A DNA stretch of 64,000 nucleotides from Novosphingobium malaysiense (GTDB lineage: Bacteria; Pseudomonadota; Alphaproteobacteria; Sphingomonadales; Sphingomonadaceae), in the NCBI RefSeq assembly GCF_000802225.1, contig NZ_JTDI01000004.1:62001-126000 (forward strand), in the 5' to 3' direction. Made by a program: the position numbers and the translations under genes. Below are positions 24,385 to 33,777 of the stretch, in pieces; the stretch's first letter is position 1, and the number at the start of each line of letters is the position of its first letter. Below the pieces are notes generated by a model. The model had not been told where the DNA came from and searched no databases. It was given only the letters and a program-made list of their open reading frames with translations.

Positions 24385-24452
24385 CTATACCAGTCGAGTC
24401 TGTACCCAGGATTTCCAGCTCTATTGAGCCGTGGAAATCAGGCTTTCGGACC

Positions 24453-25193
24453 TCAGTTGCGCTGGCCCAGGAAGCTCAGCAGGAACTGGAACATGTTGAT
24501 GAAGTCCAGATAGAGGCTGAGAGCGCCCAGAACCACTGCCTTGCCGATGAACTCGGTGCCGCGCAGGTGGTAGTACTGGTTCTTGAGCATCTGCGTGTCG
24601 TAGGCGGTAAGACCCGCGAAAATCAGAACGCCGAGAACCGAAATAACCAGCTGCAGAACGGTCGAACCGACGAAAAGGTTGATCAGCATGGCAACCAGGA
24701 TGCCGACAACGCCCATGATCAGGAACGTGCCGAAGCCCGACAGATCCTTTTTCGTGGTGTAGCCATAGAGGCTAAGGCCGGCAAAGGCCGCGGCCGTCGC
24801 GAAGAAGGTGGTCGCAATCGACGCCTGCGTGAAGACCAGGAAAATCGTCGAAAGCGACAGGCCCATCACCACGCAGAAGCCCCAATAGAGCATCTTGAGT
24901 GTGGATTCCTGGAAGCGGTTTGCACCGCCGCTGATCGCGAAGACAAATCCGAGCGGAGCAAGCATGACCACCCACTTGAGCGGCGAGTAGATCATCTGCT
25001 CGGCCATGCCGGAATTGGCAAAGAGCATTGCCACGATGCCCGAAAGCAGAACACCGGAAGCCATGTAATTGTAAATCGACAGCATATGCCGCCGCAGCCC
25101 CATATCGTAAGAGGCACGGCCACCAGCGCGTCCATCAAGGCTGGGCGACGCACCAAATCCCGATCGGGGCTGGGGGTCGTTCCAATTCGCCAT
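24453..25193 (-). CDS. Bax inhibitor-1 / YccA family membrane protein
   Basis: 246 residues with seven hydrophobic helices and the family's C-terminal features: GLTAYDTQMLKN, which carries the conserved pH-sensing aspartate, and LSLYLDFINMFQFLLSFLG. The N-terminal 45 residues are polar and Gly-rich. Bacterial members form a pH-gated ion or calcium leak, or bind the FtsH complex (YccA). The ATG at 25193 follows GGGAG. A TTGAAA-N17-GATATT promoter is visible upstream and a strong terminator downstream, so the gene is probably monocistronic. Confidence 0.9.
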   Translation of the reverse strand: MANWNDPQPRSGFGASPSLDGRAGGRASYDMGLRRHMLSIYNYMASGVLLSGIVAMLFANSGMAEQMIYSPLKWVVMLAPLGFVFAISGGANRFQESTLKMLYWGFCVVMGLSLSTIFLVFTQASIATTFFATAAAFAGLSLYGYTTKKDLSGFGTFLIMGVVGILVAMLINLFVGSTVLQLVISVLGVLIFAGLTAYDTQMLKNQYYHLRGTEFIGKAVVLGALSLYLDFINMFQFLLSFLGQRN

Positions 25194-25248
25194 TTCTAAC
25201 TCCCTTTCGCAGGGGCATAACCGCACAACGCGGACCCCGCACAGGTTC

Positions 25249-25308
25249 AATATCGTCGCGCCCGGTTAAAGTTTCAAGAAAAACCGGCCGCCGGCATTTG
25301 TGACAAAT
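25249..25308 (-). promoter_or_regulatory. Promoter of the Bax-inhibitor-1 gene with upstream dyad
   Basis: On the minus strand TTGAAA (25277-25272) and GATATT (25254-25249) are separated by 17 bp. The extended -35, CTTGAAAC, also resembles RpoH-type -35 elements. ATTTGT-G-ACAAAT (25296-25308) is a perfect 6-bp inverted repeat 18 bp upstream of the -35 element. Confidence 0.55.
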
Positions 25309-25320
25309 TGTAAGAGGCGA

Positions 25321-26142
25321 TCAGGGCTTGCGCGCCTCTGCCGCCATCGCCGCATTGCGGTCTCGTGAAGCGGTCATGGCTTCCGCTACCACTTCCGCCA
25401 GCGCAGCACCTTCGTCCAGCACGTCGAGACCCGCACGGGTTGAGCCGCCCGGGCTGGCCACGCGATCGGCCAGTTCGCCAGGCGACACCGGCGGAACCGC
25501 CTGTGCCTGGGCCGCGGCAAGCTGCGCCGCCCCCTCGACCATCGCCACGGCGAGGCGCTGCGCCTGGCTTTCTTCCAGTCCCAGCCCCACGGCCCCGGCG
25601 GCCAGTGAATCGATGAACCGGTAGACAAAGGCCGGACCGCAGCCGGCAAGCGCTGTAACAGCATCGAAAAGAGATTCGTCGGCCAGCCATTCCGGCGTGC
25701 CAAGCGGTGCCATAAGCGCAGTCACCGCTGCCCGTCCGGTTTCGTCGAGTCCGCGCGAATCGAGCGCAATCGGCGACTTGCCCACGGCAGCAGCAAGATT
25801 GGGCATCACCCGTACGATCGCGCCGACATGGGGGAAACGCTCGAAGAGACTGTCGAATTCGACCCCCGCCAGGATCGAGAAGAGCACGGTCTCGCGCCCT
25901 GCCAGACCGGCAAGGGCGGGTGCCACGTCGTCGAGCCCCTGCGGCTTGATGCCCAGCATGATCGCATCGAAGCGCTTTTCGGGCAGTTCGCGAAACAGCG
26001 TGACGCCAGCGGGAACTTCGCTTCTCTGGGGATCGACCACTGTAAAATGCGAGGCTGGCACGCCCCCCGCGAGCCAGCCGGTGAGCATGGCGCCGGCCAT
26101 GTTGCCGCAGCCGACGAGCAAAATGTTCTGAAATCGATCCAT
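25321..26142 (-). CDS. proC: Pyrroline-5-carboxylate reductase
   Basis: 273 residues. The N-terminal Rossmann motif is ILLVGCGNMAGAMLTGW, and the C-terminal dimer domain has ALAGCGPAFVYRFIDSLAAGAVGLGL and the signature VASPGGSTRAGLDVL. It reduces pyrroline-5-carboxylate to proline with NADPH, completing the route begun by ProB. It follows the YbjN-like gene by 47 bp and is probably in one operon with it. Confidence 0.96.
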   Translation of the reverse strand: MDRFQNILLVGCGNMAGAMLTGWLAGGVPASHFTVVDPQRSEVPAGVTLFRELPEKRFDAIMLGIKPQGLDDVAPALAGLAGRETVLFSILAGVEFDSLFERFPHVGAIVRVMPNLAAAVGKSPIALDSRGLDETGRAAVTALMAPLGTPEWLADESLFDAVTALAGCGPAFVYRFIDSLAAGAVGLGLEESQAQRLAVAMVEGAAQLAAAQAQAVPPVSPGELADRVASPGGSTRAGLDVLDEGAALAEVVAEAMTASRDRNAAMAAEARKP

Positions 26143-26189
26143 GACGCCCGCTTAGGACAGCCCCGGCGCGCTGCCAAGGCCGGGAAGCA

Positions 26190-26708
26190 TCAGGCCTCGC
26201 CGGCGGCGTCCACCATGGCTGCGGCCAGCGCCTCGGTCGGGCTCTTGTCGCCCCAGAGGATGAACTGGAACACAGGGTAGAAGCGATCGCACTCCTCAAG
26301 CGCGGCCTCTACCACCATCTGCGCCTGGCCGGGGCCCAGCAGGCCATCCTCGCCCAGCATCAGGCCGTGCCGGTACAGGACCACCCCGCCGCTCGACCAG
26401 ACATCGAAATGCCCGAGCCAGACCTGTTCGTTGATGAGCGCCAGCGCCTCGTGAACGGCAGCACGCTTCCCGTCGGTGATGCGGATATCCGGCAGACACA
26501 GGAGCTGAAGCACACGGTCTTCGGCCCGCCATACCGCCTGCACCTGATACGTGGCCCAGGCCCCCTTCACTTCCGCGGAGATCTCATCCTCGCTCGTGAA
26601 TTCGAAGGCCCAGCCGCGCGCTTCGAACAGGGACGCGAGCATCTCCACCGGAGCAGCCTCATCATCCCGATCGATTTCGTCCTGCACGGTCCTCATAAAT
26701 TCCGACAC
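26190..26708 (-). CDS. YbjN-domain protein
   Basis: About 172 residues with the YbjN fold: MLASLFEARGWAFEFTSEDEISAEVKGAWATYQV, RVLQLLCLPDI, and ALALINEQVWLGHFDVWSSGGVVLYRHGL. YbjN proteins resemble type III secretion chaperones; in enterobacteria YbjN affects stress tolerance and motility, but the molecular role is open. The start is taken as GTG at 26708 because GGAGG lies just upstream; an ATG at 26696 (MRTVQDEID) is the alternative. A perfect DnaA box (TTATCCACA) lies about 105 bp upstream. proC follows. Confidence 0.8.
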   Translation of the reverse strand: MSEFMRTVQDEIDRDDEAAPVEMLASLFEARGWAFEFTSEDEISAEVKGAWATYQVQAVWRAEDRVLQLLCLPDIRITDGKRAAVHEALALINEQVWLGHFDVWSSGGVVLYRHGLMLGEDGLLGPGQAQMVVEAALEECDRFYPVFQFILWGDKSPTEALAAAMVDAAGEA

Positions 26709-26812
26709 AAACCCTCCGCTATTGCAGGTACATGGATGCTTTGTCCGGGCGGGTGAGCACAATGCAGCGAAGACGATCGCCTGCGCAAAACTGCACAAGC
26801 CTGTTTACAGCG

Positions 26813-26821
26813 TGTGGATAA
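26813..26821 (-). promoter_or_regulatory. Consensus DnaA box upstream of the YbjN-like gene
   Basis: TTATCCACA on the minus strand matches the 9-bp DnaA box exactly. It lies in the intergenic region between the TPR-SPOR gene and the YbjN-like gene, near the 12-bp palindrome TTTCTTAAGAAA (26831-26842). It is isolated, so it is a possible gene-regulatory site rather than an origin. Confidence 0.5.
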
Positions 26822-26891
26822 GGCTAACCGTTTCTTAAGAAAGTAGCAAAAAAGGCACCGCCGAACCGGACCAATCCGACGCGTTACCCGC

Positions 26892-28616
26892 TCAGTCGAC
26901 GGGCAGTACGTCGACAACCTGACCGGCAGGGCTCACCCAGGGCAGCGCACCGTCGATCCCGGCCTTCCTCAGATCCACCACGAACTGATTGGCGGCCTTG
27001 CGGCTTTCGAAAGGCCCGGCAAGGATACGGTTGGTACGCCCCAGATCGGTGATGTAGGCCTTGCGTCCCTTGAACAGTTCCGGGGCCTGCTTGGTGTATC
27101 GCCGCCAGTCGAAAGCGATTGCGTCCTTGTTGCGGCCGATGCCGATCTGCACCCAGATCCGGCTCGGATGCGCAGGCGGCGCAGGCTTCTTGGGCTTCGG
27201 CTTTTCCTCGACCTTGGGCTCCGGTTTGGCCGGCTCGATGCTGCGAATATCCACCGCGCCCGAAGCGGGAGCAGCCTTTGCTGTCGGCTTGCCGAGGTTG
27301 GCGAAAGCTTCAGCAAGACTGGGCTGCGCAGGCGCTTGAGGAGTGGGCGTTGGGGCGGAAGCAGCAGGCGCGGTCGCAGCGCCGGGCTGCAGCGCCTGTC
27401 CTGCCGGGAGCTGCGCCAGGTCAAAGCCGGGCTCCGGCGTTTCGGTCGCCGGGGCGGTCGGCACCGGGACAACGGCCGGGCGCGGCGCCGGCTCCGGCGT
27501 ACTGGGCAGGGCAGCCCTGGCGGGCTCTGCCACCGGCGGCGCGCTGTCCGCCGATTTTCGTAGCGGTGGAAGCTCACCGGTGCTTTCGATCGCCGGCTTG
27601 GGATCTGGCGGAGCGACACGATCCGGATCGGCGGCTGCGAGGCTCGTCTTGCGCACGGTCTCGCTGCGCCGGGAAGCCTTCCTGGACGACTTGCTCTCTG
27701 ACTTGGCGCTCTTGCGCGCACGATTGCCGTCGAGAGGTTCCCCCTTGGAAACGAGAGCAGTGTCTGCGGCGGCAACGCGAGTCGGCGAATATGCAGCGAT
27801 GCGGGGGTCGTCGTGCCCAATTTCAGAGGCTCTGGGAAAGCGACCGAGATTGGCGGCGGCAGCCTGCTGCGCCTTCGTCAAGCGCGGCATGTAGCGCAAG
27901 TAGGGAGCGACGTTTTCCGCCAGTTGCGGCGGCAGGATGGTCTCGGTGATGTCGACAGCCTGCTTCGTCTGGCCATCGATGGCGAGCGCAAAGGCCCGCG
28001 TCCGCCAGCCTGGCTTGTCTCGCTTGCGAAGCAGCGGCATCAGCGTTTCTTCCGCGGCTTCCTGATCGCCGCCGATTGCCTGGCTGATCGCAAGGCGCAT
28101 GCGCACTTCGTCGGTATCTTCTGCTGCCAGGGCCACGGCGTAAAAGCGTTGTGCCGCGAGCGTATCTCCCACGAGATCATAGGCAAGCCCGCGATCGGCA
28201 GCGATTTCCGCGGACGGCGCCCCGGCCTTTGCCGCCTCGTCGAAGAGCTTGATAGCGCTAATCGGATCGCCGTTCATCACGTTGGCGCGGGCAAGCCCGG
28301 CCTTCACACGCGGACTGTCGGGAGAAATTTCACCTGCACGACGATAGAAGCCAATCGCTGCATCCATGTCGCCGAGACCGCGCGCAGCATCCCCGGCATC
28401 GACCAGTGCATCGAAATTGCGCGGATCACGGCCCAGCCTGGCAAGCGCATCGTTCAGATGTTGCGTGTCTTGCGATGGAAGGGCCTGGACTACGGGCTGC
28501 GACACGACTGGCGCGCTCTGCGCCAACGCGCCCGCAGACCAGACCGCCGCGCCGCCCAGTGCCGTGACCGCGAACGTTCTGAAAAGCCCGTTATTTACCC
28601 GCAAGACCAGAGACAT
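26892..28616 (-). CDS. TPR- and SPOR-domain periplasmic protein
   Basis: 574 residues. A signal peptide (about 1-33, ending AGALAQ) is followed by several TPR-like repeats (about 50-220, e.g. DMDAAIGFYRRAGEISPDSPRVKAGLARAN). A long low-complexity Lys/Ser then Pro/Ala linker follows, and a C-terminal SPOR domain at about 490-570 (IWVQIGIGRNKDAIAF, YITDLGRTNRILAGPFESRKAANQFV). SPOR domains bind denuded glycan strands at the division septum, which fits the position 171 bp after ftsZ. It may be a septal scaffold in sphingomonads; a more exact role is not known. Confidence 0.85.
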   Translation of the reverse strand: MSLVLRVNNGLFRTFAVTALGGAAVWSAGALAQSAPVVSQPVVQALPSQDTQHLNDALARLGRDPRNFDALVDAGDAARGLGDMDAAIGFYRRAGEISPDSPRVKAGLARANVMNGDPISAIKLFDEAAKAGAPSAEIAADRGLAYDLVGDTLAAQRFYAVALAAEDTDEVRMRLAISQAIGGDQEAAEETLMPLLRKRDKPGWRTRAFALAIDGQTKQAVDITETILPPQLAENVAPYLRYMPRLTKAQQAAAANLGRFPRASEIGHDDPRIAAYSPTRVAAADTALVSKGEPLDGNRARKSAKSESKSSRKASRRSETVRKTSLAAADPDRVAPPDPKPAIESTGELPPLRKSADSAPPVAEPARAALPSTPEPAPRPAVVPVPTAPATETPEPGFDLAQLPAGQALQPGAATAPAASAPTPTPQAPAQPSLAEAFANLGKPTAKAAPASGAVDIRSIEPAKPEPKVEEKPKPKKPAPPAHPSRIWVQIGIGRNKDAIAFDWRRYTKQAPELFKGRKAYITDLGRTNRILAGPFESRKAANQFVVDLRKAGIDGALPWVSPAGQVVDVLPVD

Positions 28617-28787
28617 CCTTACCTGACGCGGACACGCGCCCGCTTGCTCGCTACCATCGTCGAACCATTGCGCGACGCGCGCTCCTTGGAACAGGTGCGA
28701 TGAACCTTACGCGAACGGGCCGGAAGACGGTCGGCAGTGCGCCTTCCCGCCACGATATCTCGCGCCGCCCCGTCCGACCCCCTTCGC

Positions 28788-30389
28788 CTACTGGTTGTTC
28801 TGCCTGCCGAGGAAGCGCGGAATGCTGATCGAGGCACTATCGTCATCGTCATCGTCGTCCTGCACCGGCGCTTCGTTGGCGGTCGGCTTGGGACGAGAAA
28901 GATTCGTCATGCGCTCGAAAAGGGTACTGCCACCGCCAACCGGCTTCGGCCGCGGCGCCGGAGCATCCGCACGGTCGGCCGGAGCGGGAGCTGCCTGACC
29001 GTCATCGAGCAACAGTTCATCCTGTCGCCCCGGTTGCGCCGGCGCGTTCGCATCCTCCGACTCTTCCTCGGCGCCAAGTTCCAGCGGTTCCTTGCGGGAT
29101 GCGCTCAGGCCGGCAAGGCTGGCATACTTGCCCGACGGGGCCTCACCGACTTCGTCTTCAGCATCTGCATCTTCGACTTCATCGCCCGCACCGAGCTCAA
29201 GCTCGGCGGACGGCTCGTATTGCTCCGGCACCGAAGCTGCGACCGGCATGGGCTCTTCCTCGGGCTCTGCTTCCGGTTCACTGGGAACGAACGGCGGCGG
29301 AGCCGGCGGGACTTCGGAAATGCTCGGAGCCGGTGCCGGCTGCGGCGCCTGTACGGTCGGCCGGACCGGGCCACGCGATGCCCCCAGATTGAGCGGGCGC
29401 GATGCCTCCTCGGCCTGCTCCGCGGTCTGCTCGATGCCGGTTGCGACCACGGAAACGCGGATGCGTCCCTGCAGGTCCGGATTGAAGGCGGAACCCCAGA
29501 TGATGTTGGCGTCGCTGTCGACCAGTTCGCGAATGTGGTTCGCGGCCTCGTCCACTTCGAGCAGCTTCATGTCGTCGCCGCCGATGATCGAGATGATCAC
29601 GCCCTTGGCGCCCTGCATCGACACGCCGTCGAGCAGCGGGTTGGCAATGGCACGTTCGGCGGCCTCGAGTGCGCGGTTCGGGCCCTCGCCCTCGCCCGTG
29701 CCCATCATTGCCTTGCCCATCTCGCCCATGACCGAACGGACGTCCGCAAAGTCGAGATTGATCAGGCCCGGCATGACCATGAGGTCGGTGATCGAGCGCA
29801 CGCCCTGCTGCAGCACTTCGTCGGCAAGCTGGAAGGCTTCCTTGAAGGTCGTCTCCGCCTTGGCGACGAGGAACAGGTTCTGGTTCGGAATGACGATGAG
29901 CGTATCGACGTGCTTCTGCAGCTCTTCGATGCCCGCTTCGGCAGCGCGCATGCGGCGCGTACCTTCGAACAGGAATGGCTTGGTGACCACACCAACCGTG
30001 AGCACGCCCTTGGCGCGCGCGGCCTCGGCGATGATCGGCGCAGCGCCGGTACCGGTGCCCCCGCCCATGCCGGCAGCGATGAAGACCATGTGCACGCCGT
30101 CGAGCAGGCGGTCGATCTCTTCGAGCGTCTCTTCGGCAGCCGCGCGGCCGACTTCCGGACGTGAACCCGCCCCCAGGCCCTGCGTGATGTCCGGACCGAG
30201 CTGGACACGCGTTTCGGCGATGGAGTTGTTCAGGGCCTGCGCGTCCGTGTTGGTGACGACGAAGTCGACACCCTCGATCTGCGCCTCGATCATGTTGGCG
30301 ATGGCATTGCCGCCGGCGCCACCTACGCCAATGACGACAATCCGGGGACGAAGCTCGTCGATCGCCGGCGGTCCAATGTTAATGCTCAT
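28788..30389 (-). CDS. ftsZ: Cell division GTPase FtsZ
   Basis: 533 residues. The tubulin signature [10 protein letters not shown] is preceded by GVGGAGGNA and NTDAQAL, and the GTPase core runs to about residue 320. A long disordered acidic/Pro linker of about 190 residues follows, then a run of seven Asp and the C-terminal peptide [11 protein letters not shown], which binds FtsA and other partners. FtsZ polymerises into the division ring. The linker is far longer than in E. coli, as in other alphaproteobacteria. RBS GGAGAG precedes the ATG. The 190-bp leader has a hairpin with GANTC and a DnaA-like box. The gene closes the dcw cluster. Confidence 0.98.
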   Translation of the reverse strand: MSINIGPPAIDELRPRIVVIGVGGAGGNAIANMIEAQIEGVDFVVTNTDAQALNNSIAETRVQLGPDITQGLGAGSRPEVGRAAAEETLEEIDRLLDGVHMVFIAAGMGGGTGTGAAPIIAEAARAKGVLTVGVVTKPFLFEGTRRMRAAEAGIEELQKHVDTLIVIPNQNLFLVAKAETTFKEAFQLADEVLQQGVRSITDLMVMPGLINLDFADVRSVMGEMGKAMMGTGEGEGPNRALEAAERAIANPLLDGVSMQGAKGVIISIIGGDDMKLLEVDEAANHIRELVDSDANIIWGSAFNPDLQGRIRVSVVATGIEQTAEQAEEASRPLNLGASRGPVRPTVQAPQPAPAPSISEVPPAPPPFVPSEPEAEPEEEPMPVAASVPEQYEPSAELELGAGDEVEDADAEDEVGEAPSGKYASLAGLSASRKEPLELGAEEESEDANAPAQPGRQDELLLDDGQAAPAPADRADAPAPRPKPVGGGSTLFERMTNLSRPKPTANEAPVQDDDDDDDSASISIPRFLGRQNNQ

Positions 30390-30446
30390 TCTGCTCTCCT
30401 GGCACTCGGGCGCGCGAAGGAATTACTTTGACTAGTCTGATTGCAC

Positions 30447-30489
30447 GCTTCGACTCATCGAAGCAAAGCATGGTAAACCTTTGTCCACA
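30447..30489 (-). promoter_or_regulatory. ftsZ leader: hairpin with GANTC site and DnaA-like box
   Basis: GCTTCGA-CTCA-TCGAAGC (30447-30464) is a 7-bp perfect stem with a 4-nt loop; GACTC (30452-30456), a CcrM-type GANTC site, is embedded in it. TTGTCCACA (30481-30489) differs by one base from the DnaA box. All lie 58-100 bp upstream of the ftsZ start. Confidence 0.45.
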
Positions 30490-30579
30490 GCCAAAACCGC
30501 CACCTCGCGTGACTTGTGCGCCGCTCGACCGCAACCGCTGCACGACTGGCCTGATCATGGAATTCGGCAACCGCTGAGT

Positions 30580-31860
30580 TCAAAAGTATTCCTTCAACGC
30601 GTGGTAGACTCGGCCGACCATTCCAAGGCCGCCCAGCTTGATCGTCTGTTGCGTGCGACGGCCCATCGCACGAATATCGACAGGGTCCGCCCCCGCATAC
30701 AGAACCAGCCCGGCCAAGGTCGAAAAGCCCGGCTTGATATGGGCCTCGGCCAGTCCCGCGAGATGCGGCACGCGACCGATGCGAACCGGCTTCCCAAGCG
30801 CAGCCTGGGCATAGTCGGCAAGCCCGACCAGCTCCGCGCCGCCGCCGGTAAAGACGATCTGCTTGCCCCGCTGGCCAGTGAAGCGCATCGTCTTGAGCGC
30901 CTTGTTGACCTCTTCCATCACCACGCCGAGCTGGCCGGTGATCACGCCGATGAGTTCGGCGCGCGGAATGCGGTTCTTCTCGTCCGCGTGACGCGCCAGA
31001 GGACCGGTTTCCTCTTCGCCTGGCGCATTGACCGGGATCATCTCGCGATGATCGTGCGGACTGGCGATCGCCGATCCGTTGACGCACTTGAGCCGTTCGG
31101 CCTGGTACCGGCGAATCCCGAAGGCGGAGGCGACGGCATCGGTCAGGTCCGCCGACCCCATCGGAATCGCGATCATATCCTTGAGCAGACCCTGCTCGTA
31201 GATCGCGACATTGGTAACTTCCGCCCCGAATTCAACCAGCGCGACGCCGAGATCGCGTTCCTCGGGCGAGAGGCAGGCCTGTCCGGCAGCGATCGGTGAC
31301 CCGACGACGGCCTCGACTTCGAGGTGTGCGCTCTGGACCGCTTCGGTAAGATTGCGGATGGGGGCGCCGTCGGCGAGCATCACGTGGATATCGACGCCCA
31401 GACGCTCTGCGTGCAGGCCGCGCGGATTGCCGACACCGTGCGCCCCGTCGAGCCGATACTGGGCCGGTTGCGCGTGCAGGACCATGCGCCCGTCCGGCTG
31501 GATGACGTCGCGCGCGGACAGCAACAACTGGTCGATGTCTTCCTGTTCGATGCGGCGGCCGCCGATCTCGGCGTCGAACTGGTCGATGCGGCTGGCCAGC
31601 CCGGCACCGGAGCAACCGATCCAGACCTTCTGCACCGCGGTGTCCGCCATCTTCTCCGCACGGTCAATCGCATCGCGGACCGCGTAAGTGGCGGCGGCAA
31701 TGTCCGTGACGTATCCGCGCTTGATGCCCTGGCTGGCACGATGCCCAGAGCCCAGCACCACCATCTCTCCCACCTCGTTGATGCCGGCGACGATGGCGGA
31801 AATGCGAAAAGAGCCGATATTCACCGCTCCGAAGACGCGAGCGATCCTGGGCGACGCCAT
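30580..31860 (-). CDS. ftsA: Cell division protein FtsA
   Basis: 426-residue actin-like protein. Phosphate-1 is near AVNIGSFRISAIVAG, the 1C domain region has GYVTDIAAATYAVRDAID, and phosphate-2 and adenosine motifs are in GVALVEFGAEVTNVAIYEQG and IVFTGGGAELVGLADYA. The C-terminal amphipathic tail (GMVGRVYHALKEYF) ties it to the membrane. FtsA anchors FtsZ and recruits later division proteins. The ATG at 31860 (MASPRIARV) follows AGGAAT; a longer reading to 32052 would overlap ftsQ and lacks family sequence. Confidence 0.96.
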   Translation of the reverse strand: MASPRIARVFGAVNIGSFRISAIVAGINEVGEMVVLGSGHRASQGIKRGYVTDIAAATYAVRDAIDRAEKMADTAVQKVWIGCSGAGLASRIDQFDAEIGGRRIEQEDIDQLLLSARDVIQPDGRMVLHAQPAQYRLDGAHGVGNPRGLHAERLGVDIHVMLADGAPIRNLTEAVQSAHLEVEAVVGSPIAAGQACLSPEERDLGVALVEFGAEVTNVAIYEQGLLKDMIAIPMGSADLTDAVASAFGIRRYQAERLKCVNGSAIASPHDHREMIPVNAPGEEETGPLARHADEKNRIPRAELIGVITGQLGVVMEEVNKALKTMRFTGQRGKQIVFTGGGAELVGLADYAQAALGKPVRIGRVPHLAGLAEAHIKPGFSTLAGLVLYAGADPVDIRAMGRRTQQTIKLGGLGMVGRVYHALKEYF

Positions 31861-31888
31861 TATTCCTGTTCCCCCGAACTGTGCACCT

Positions 31889-32827
31889 TCACTGCTCTCC
31901 TGCCTGAGCCGTGTGCGGAACCGCGGCGGCCTTGAGCGCCAGTTCCTTGCCCTCTTCATCGGGCACACGAAGATAGATCCGGTCCTTCGCCCGCATGTCG
32001 AACGCTGTGACCTTGCCGCCGAGCAAACGGTTGGTGCCGTCGAGACGCGCAAACGTCACAAGCGCGCTCGCTGCCTCCCGCTCGCCTTCGGGCAGAGCCA
32101 GGACCTGCCCTGTCTGGAACGTGAGGTTCCAGCGCCGGTTCCCGATCCACTCCGCTTCCGCCACGCGAGGTTTGAGCGCAGGCGCAGCCTCGAGCAGATG
32201 CGAAAGGGCTATGACCTGCTGGCCGGCCCCGGGGCCGGACACGATCAGCTTGCCGTTTGCGTTCCTGCGGCTGATCGATTCCAGCTCGTGCCCGGTTTTG
32301 TCGATCAGCACGAAATGGTCCGCCTTGCGCAGGACAGCGCTGGGCTTGCGCTCGACGATGTCGATCACCAACGTATCGGGCAACTGCCGCGACACCCGCG
32401 CATCCTTGACCCACGACAGTTCCAGCAACTCGCTGCGCAAGGCATCGAGGTCCACCAGCGGCATCGCCCGATTGCGCTCGGCAAGGGCCTTTTCGTAGAC
32501 CTTCAACTCATTGATGTTCTTCACGCCGCGCACTTCAACGCGCTGAACTTCGAAACCCGCATCCGATGCGACTTGCGCAAGCTGCATTGCGGCCATGGTC
32601 GGCACGCCGGCCATCGAGGCGACGACCCATGCCAGAACGGCTGTCCCGCCCAGGATCGCGAAAAGGAAGATGCGGTGCAACTGTTCTTCGGAAAACGGCA
32701 GCCAGCCCATCGCCACGTCGAGCGCGGAACCGGTACGCGCCTTCGCCGTGCGCACCTTCGCCTTGTTACCCTGAGCCGCCGCGGACTTGCGCGCGGTCCT
32801 GGCCTTGCGGCGGATCGTCGTGCTCAT
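31889..32827 (-). CDS. ftsQ: Cell division protein FtsQ
   Basis: 312 residues: a Lys/Arg-rich cytoplasmic tail of about 50 residues, one membrane helix (RIFLFAILGGTAVLAWVVASMAG), the POTRA domain (FEVQRVEVRGVKNINELKVYEKALA) and the beta domain (KDARVSRQLPDTLVIDIVERKPSAVLRK). FtsQ bridges early and late division proteins with FtsL and FtsB. Its ATG overlaps the ddl stop by 4 bp. The spacing to ftsA is 28 bp. Confidence 0.94.
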   Translation of the reverse strand: MSTTIRRKARTARKSAAAQGNKAKVRTAKARTGSALDVAMGWLPFSEEQLHRIFLFAILGGTAVLAWVVASMAGVPTMAAMQLAQVASDAGFEVQRVEVRGVKNINELKVYEKALAERNRAMPLVDLDALRSELLELSWVKDARVSRQLPDTLVIDIVERKPSAVLRKADHFVLIDKTGHELESISRRNANGKLIVSGPGAGQQVIALSHLLEAAPALKPRVAEAEWIGNRRWNLTFQTGQVLALPEGEREAASALVTFARLDGTNRLLGGKVTAFDMRAKDRIYLRVPDEEGKELALKAAAVPHTAQAGEQ

Positions 32828-33777
32828 TTGGCCCCCTTCCGCTTTTCGGCGTCAGCCATGGCTTCCGCAATTATCGCCTCGACCAGATCGGGATAGTCCA
32901 TGCCGCAGGCCTTGGCCTGCTCGGGCACGAGGCTCAGCGGGGTCATGCCCGGCTGGGTATTGGTTTCGAGCAGGAACAGGCCCTCGACGCCCTGCGTGTC
33001 GTCCCAGCGGAAATCGGAACGGCTGGTGCCCTTGCAGCCCAGCAACTGGTGCGCGCGCAGGGCCAGATCCTTGCAGGCCTGCGTGATCTCGTCGGGAATT
33101 TCGGCCGGGCAGACATGCTCGGTCATGCCGTCGGTGTACTTGGCATCGAAATCGTAGAAGCCGGACTTCGGGCGCAGTTCGGTCACGAGCAGAGCGCGGT
33201 CGCCGATCACCGCCGTCGTCAGTTCGCGGCCGCGGATATAGGGTTCGGCCAGAAGCTCGTCGAATTCCTGCCAGGGTCCCTTGGTATCGCGGCCGATCGG
33301 ATTGCCGAAATTGCTGTCCTCGGTGACGATCGCCACGCCAACCGAGGAGCCTTCGTTCACTGGCTTTAGCACATAGGGGCGCGGCAGCGGATCGCGCTCG
33401 TGAATGTCCGCCGACTTGACCACGCGCCCGCCCGGCATCGGGATGCCATGTGGCACCAGCGCCTGCTTGGTCAGTTCCTTGTCGATGGCGATTACCGAGG
33501 TCGCAAGGCCCGAGTGCGTATAAGTGAGGCCCATCAGGTCCATCATGCCCTGCACGGTGCCATCCTCGCCCGGCGCGCCGTGAAGAGCATTGAATACGAC
33601 ATCGGGCTTGGTCTCGGCGAGCTTGATCGCGACATCGCGGTCCATGTCGATGCGCGTGACCTTGTGCCCCTTGCTCTCCAAAGCCTTGGCAACGCCCTCC
33701 CCGCTCATCAGCGAAACCGGCCGTTCGTTCGACCAGCCGCCCATCAGGACTGCAACGTGGAGCTTGGGGAGAGTCAC
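32824..33777 (-). CDS. ddl: D-alanine--D-alanine ligase
   Basis: 317-residue ATP-grasp ligase. Motifs include VLMGGWSNERPVSLMSG, NALHGAPGEDGTVQGMMDLMGLTYTHSG, LKPVNEGSSVGV and FLLETNTQPGMTPLSLVPEQA. It joins two D-Ala for the peptidoglycan stem. The GTG at 33777 overlaps the murB stop (GTGA); an ATG 30 bp upstream would run into murB and is less likely. Confidence 0.95.
   Translation of the reverse strand: MTLPKLHVAVLMGGWSNERPVSLMSGEGVAKALESKGHKVTRIDMDRDVAIKLAETKPDVVFNALHGAPGEDGTVQGMMDLMGLTYTHSGLATSVIAIDKELTKQALVPHGIPMPGGRVVKSADIHERDPLPRPYVLKPVNEGSSVGVAIVTEDSNFGNPIGRDTKGPWQEFDELLAEPYIRGRELTTAVIGDRALLVTELRPKSGFYDFDAKYTDGMTEHVCPAEIPDEITQACKDLALRAHQLLGCKGTSRSDFRWDDTQGVEGLFLLETNTQPGMTPLSLVPEQAKACGMDYPDLVEAIIAEAMADAEKRKGAK

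Noticed and set aside
26813-26821. Replication origin suggested by the DnaA box
   Set aside because: Only one consensus box is present, with no AT-rich unwinding element, box cluster, or dnaA/hemE-type neighbours.
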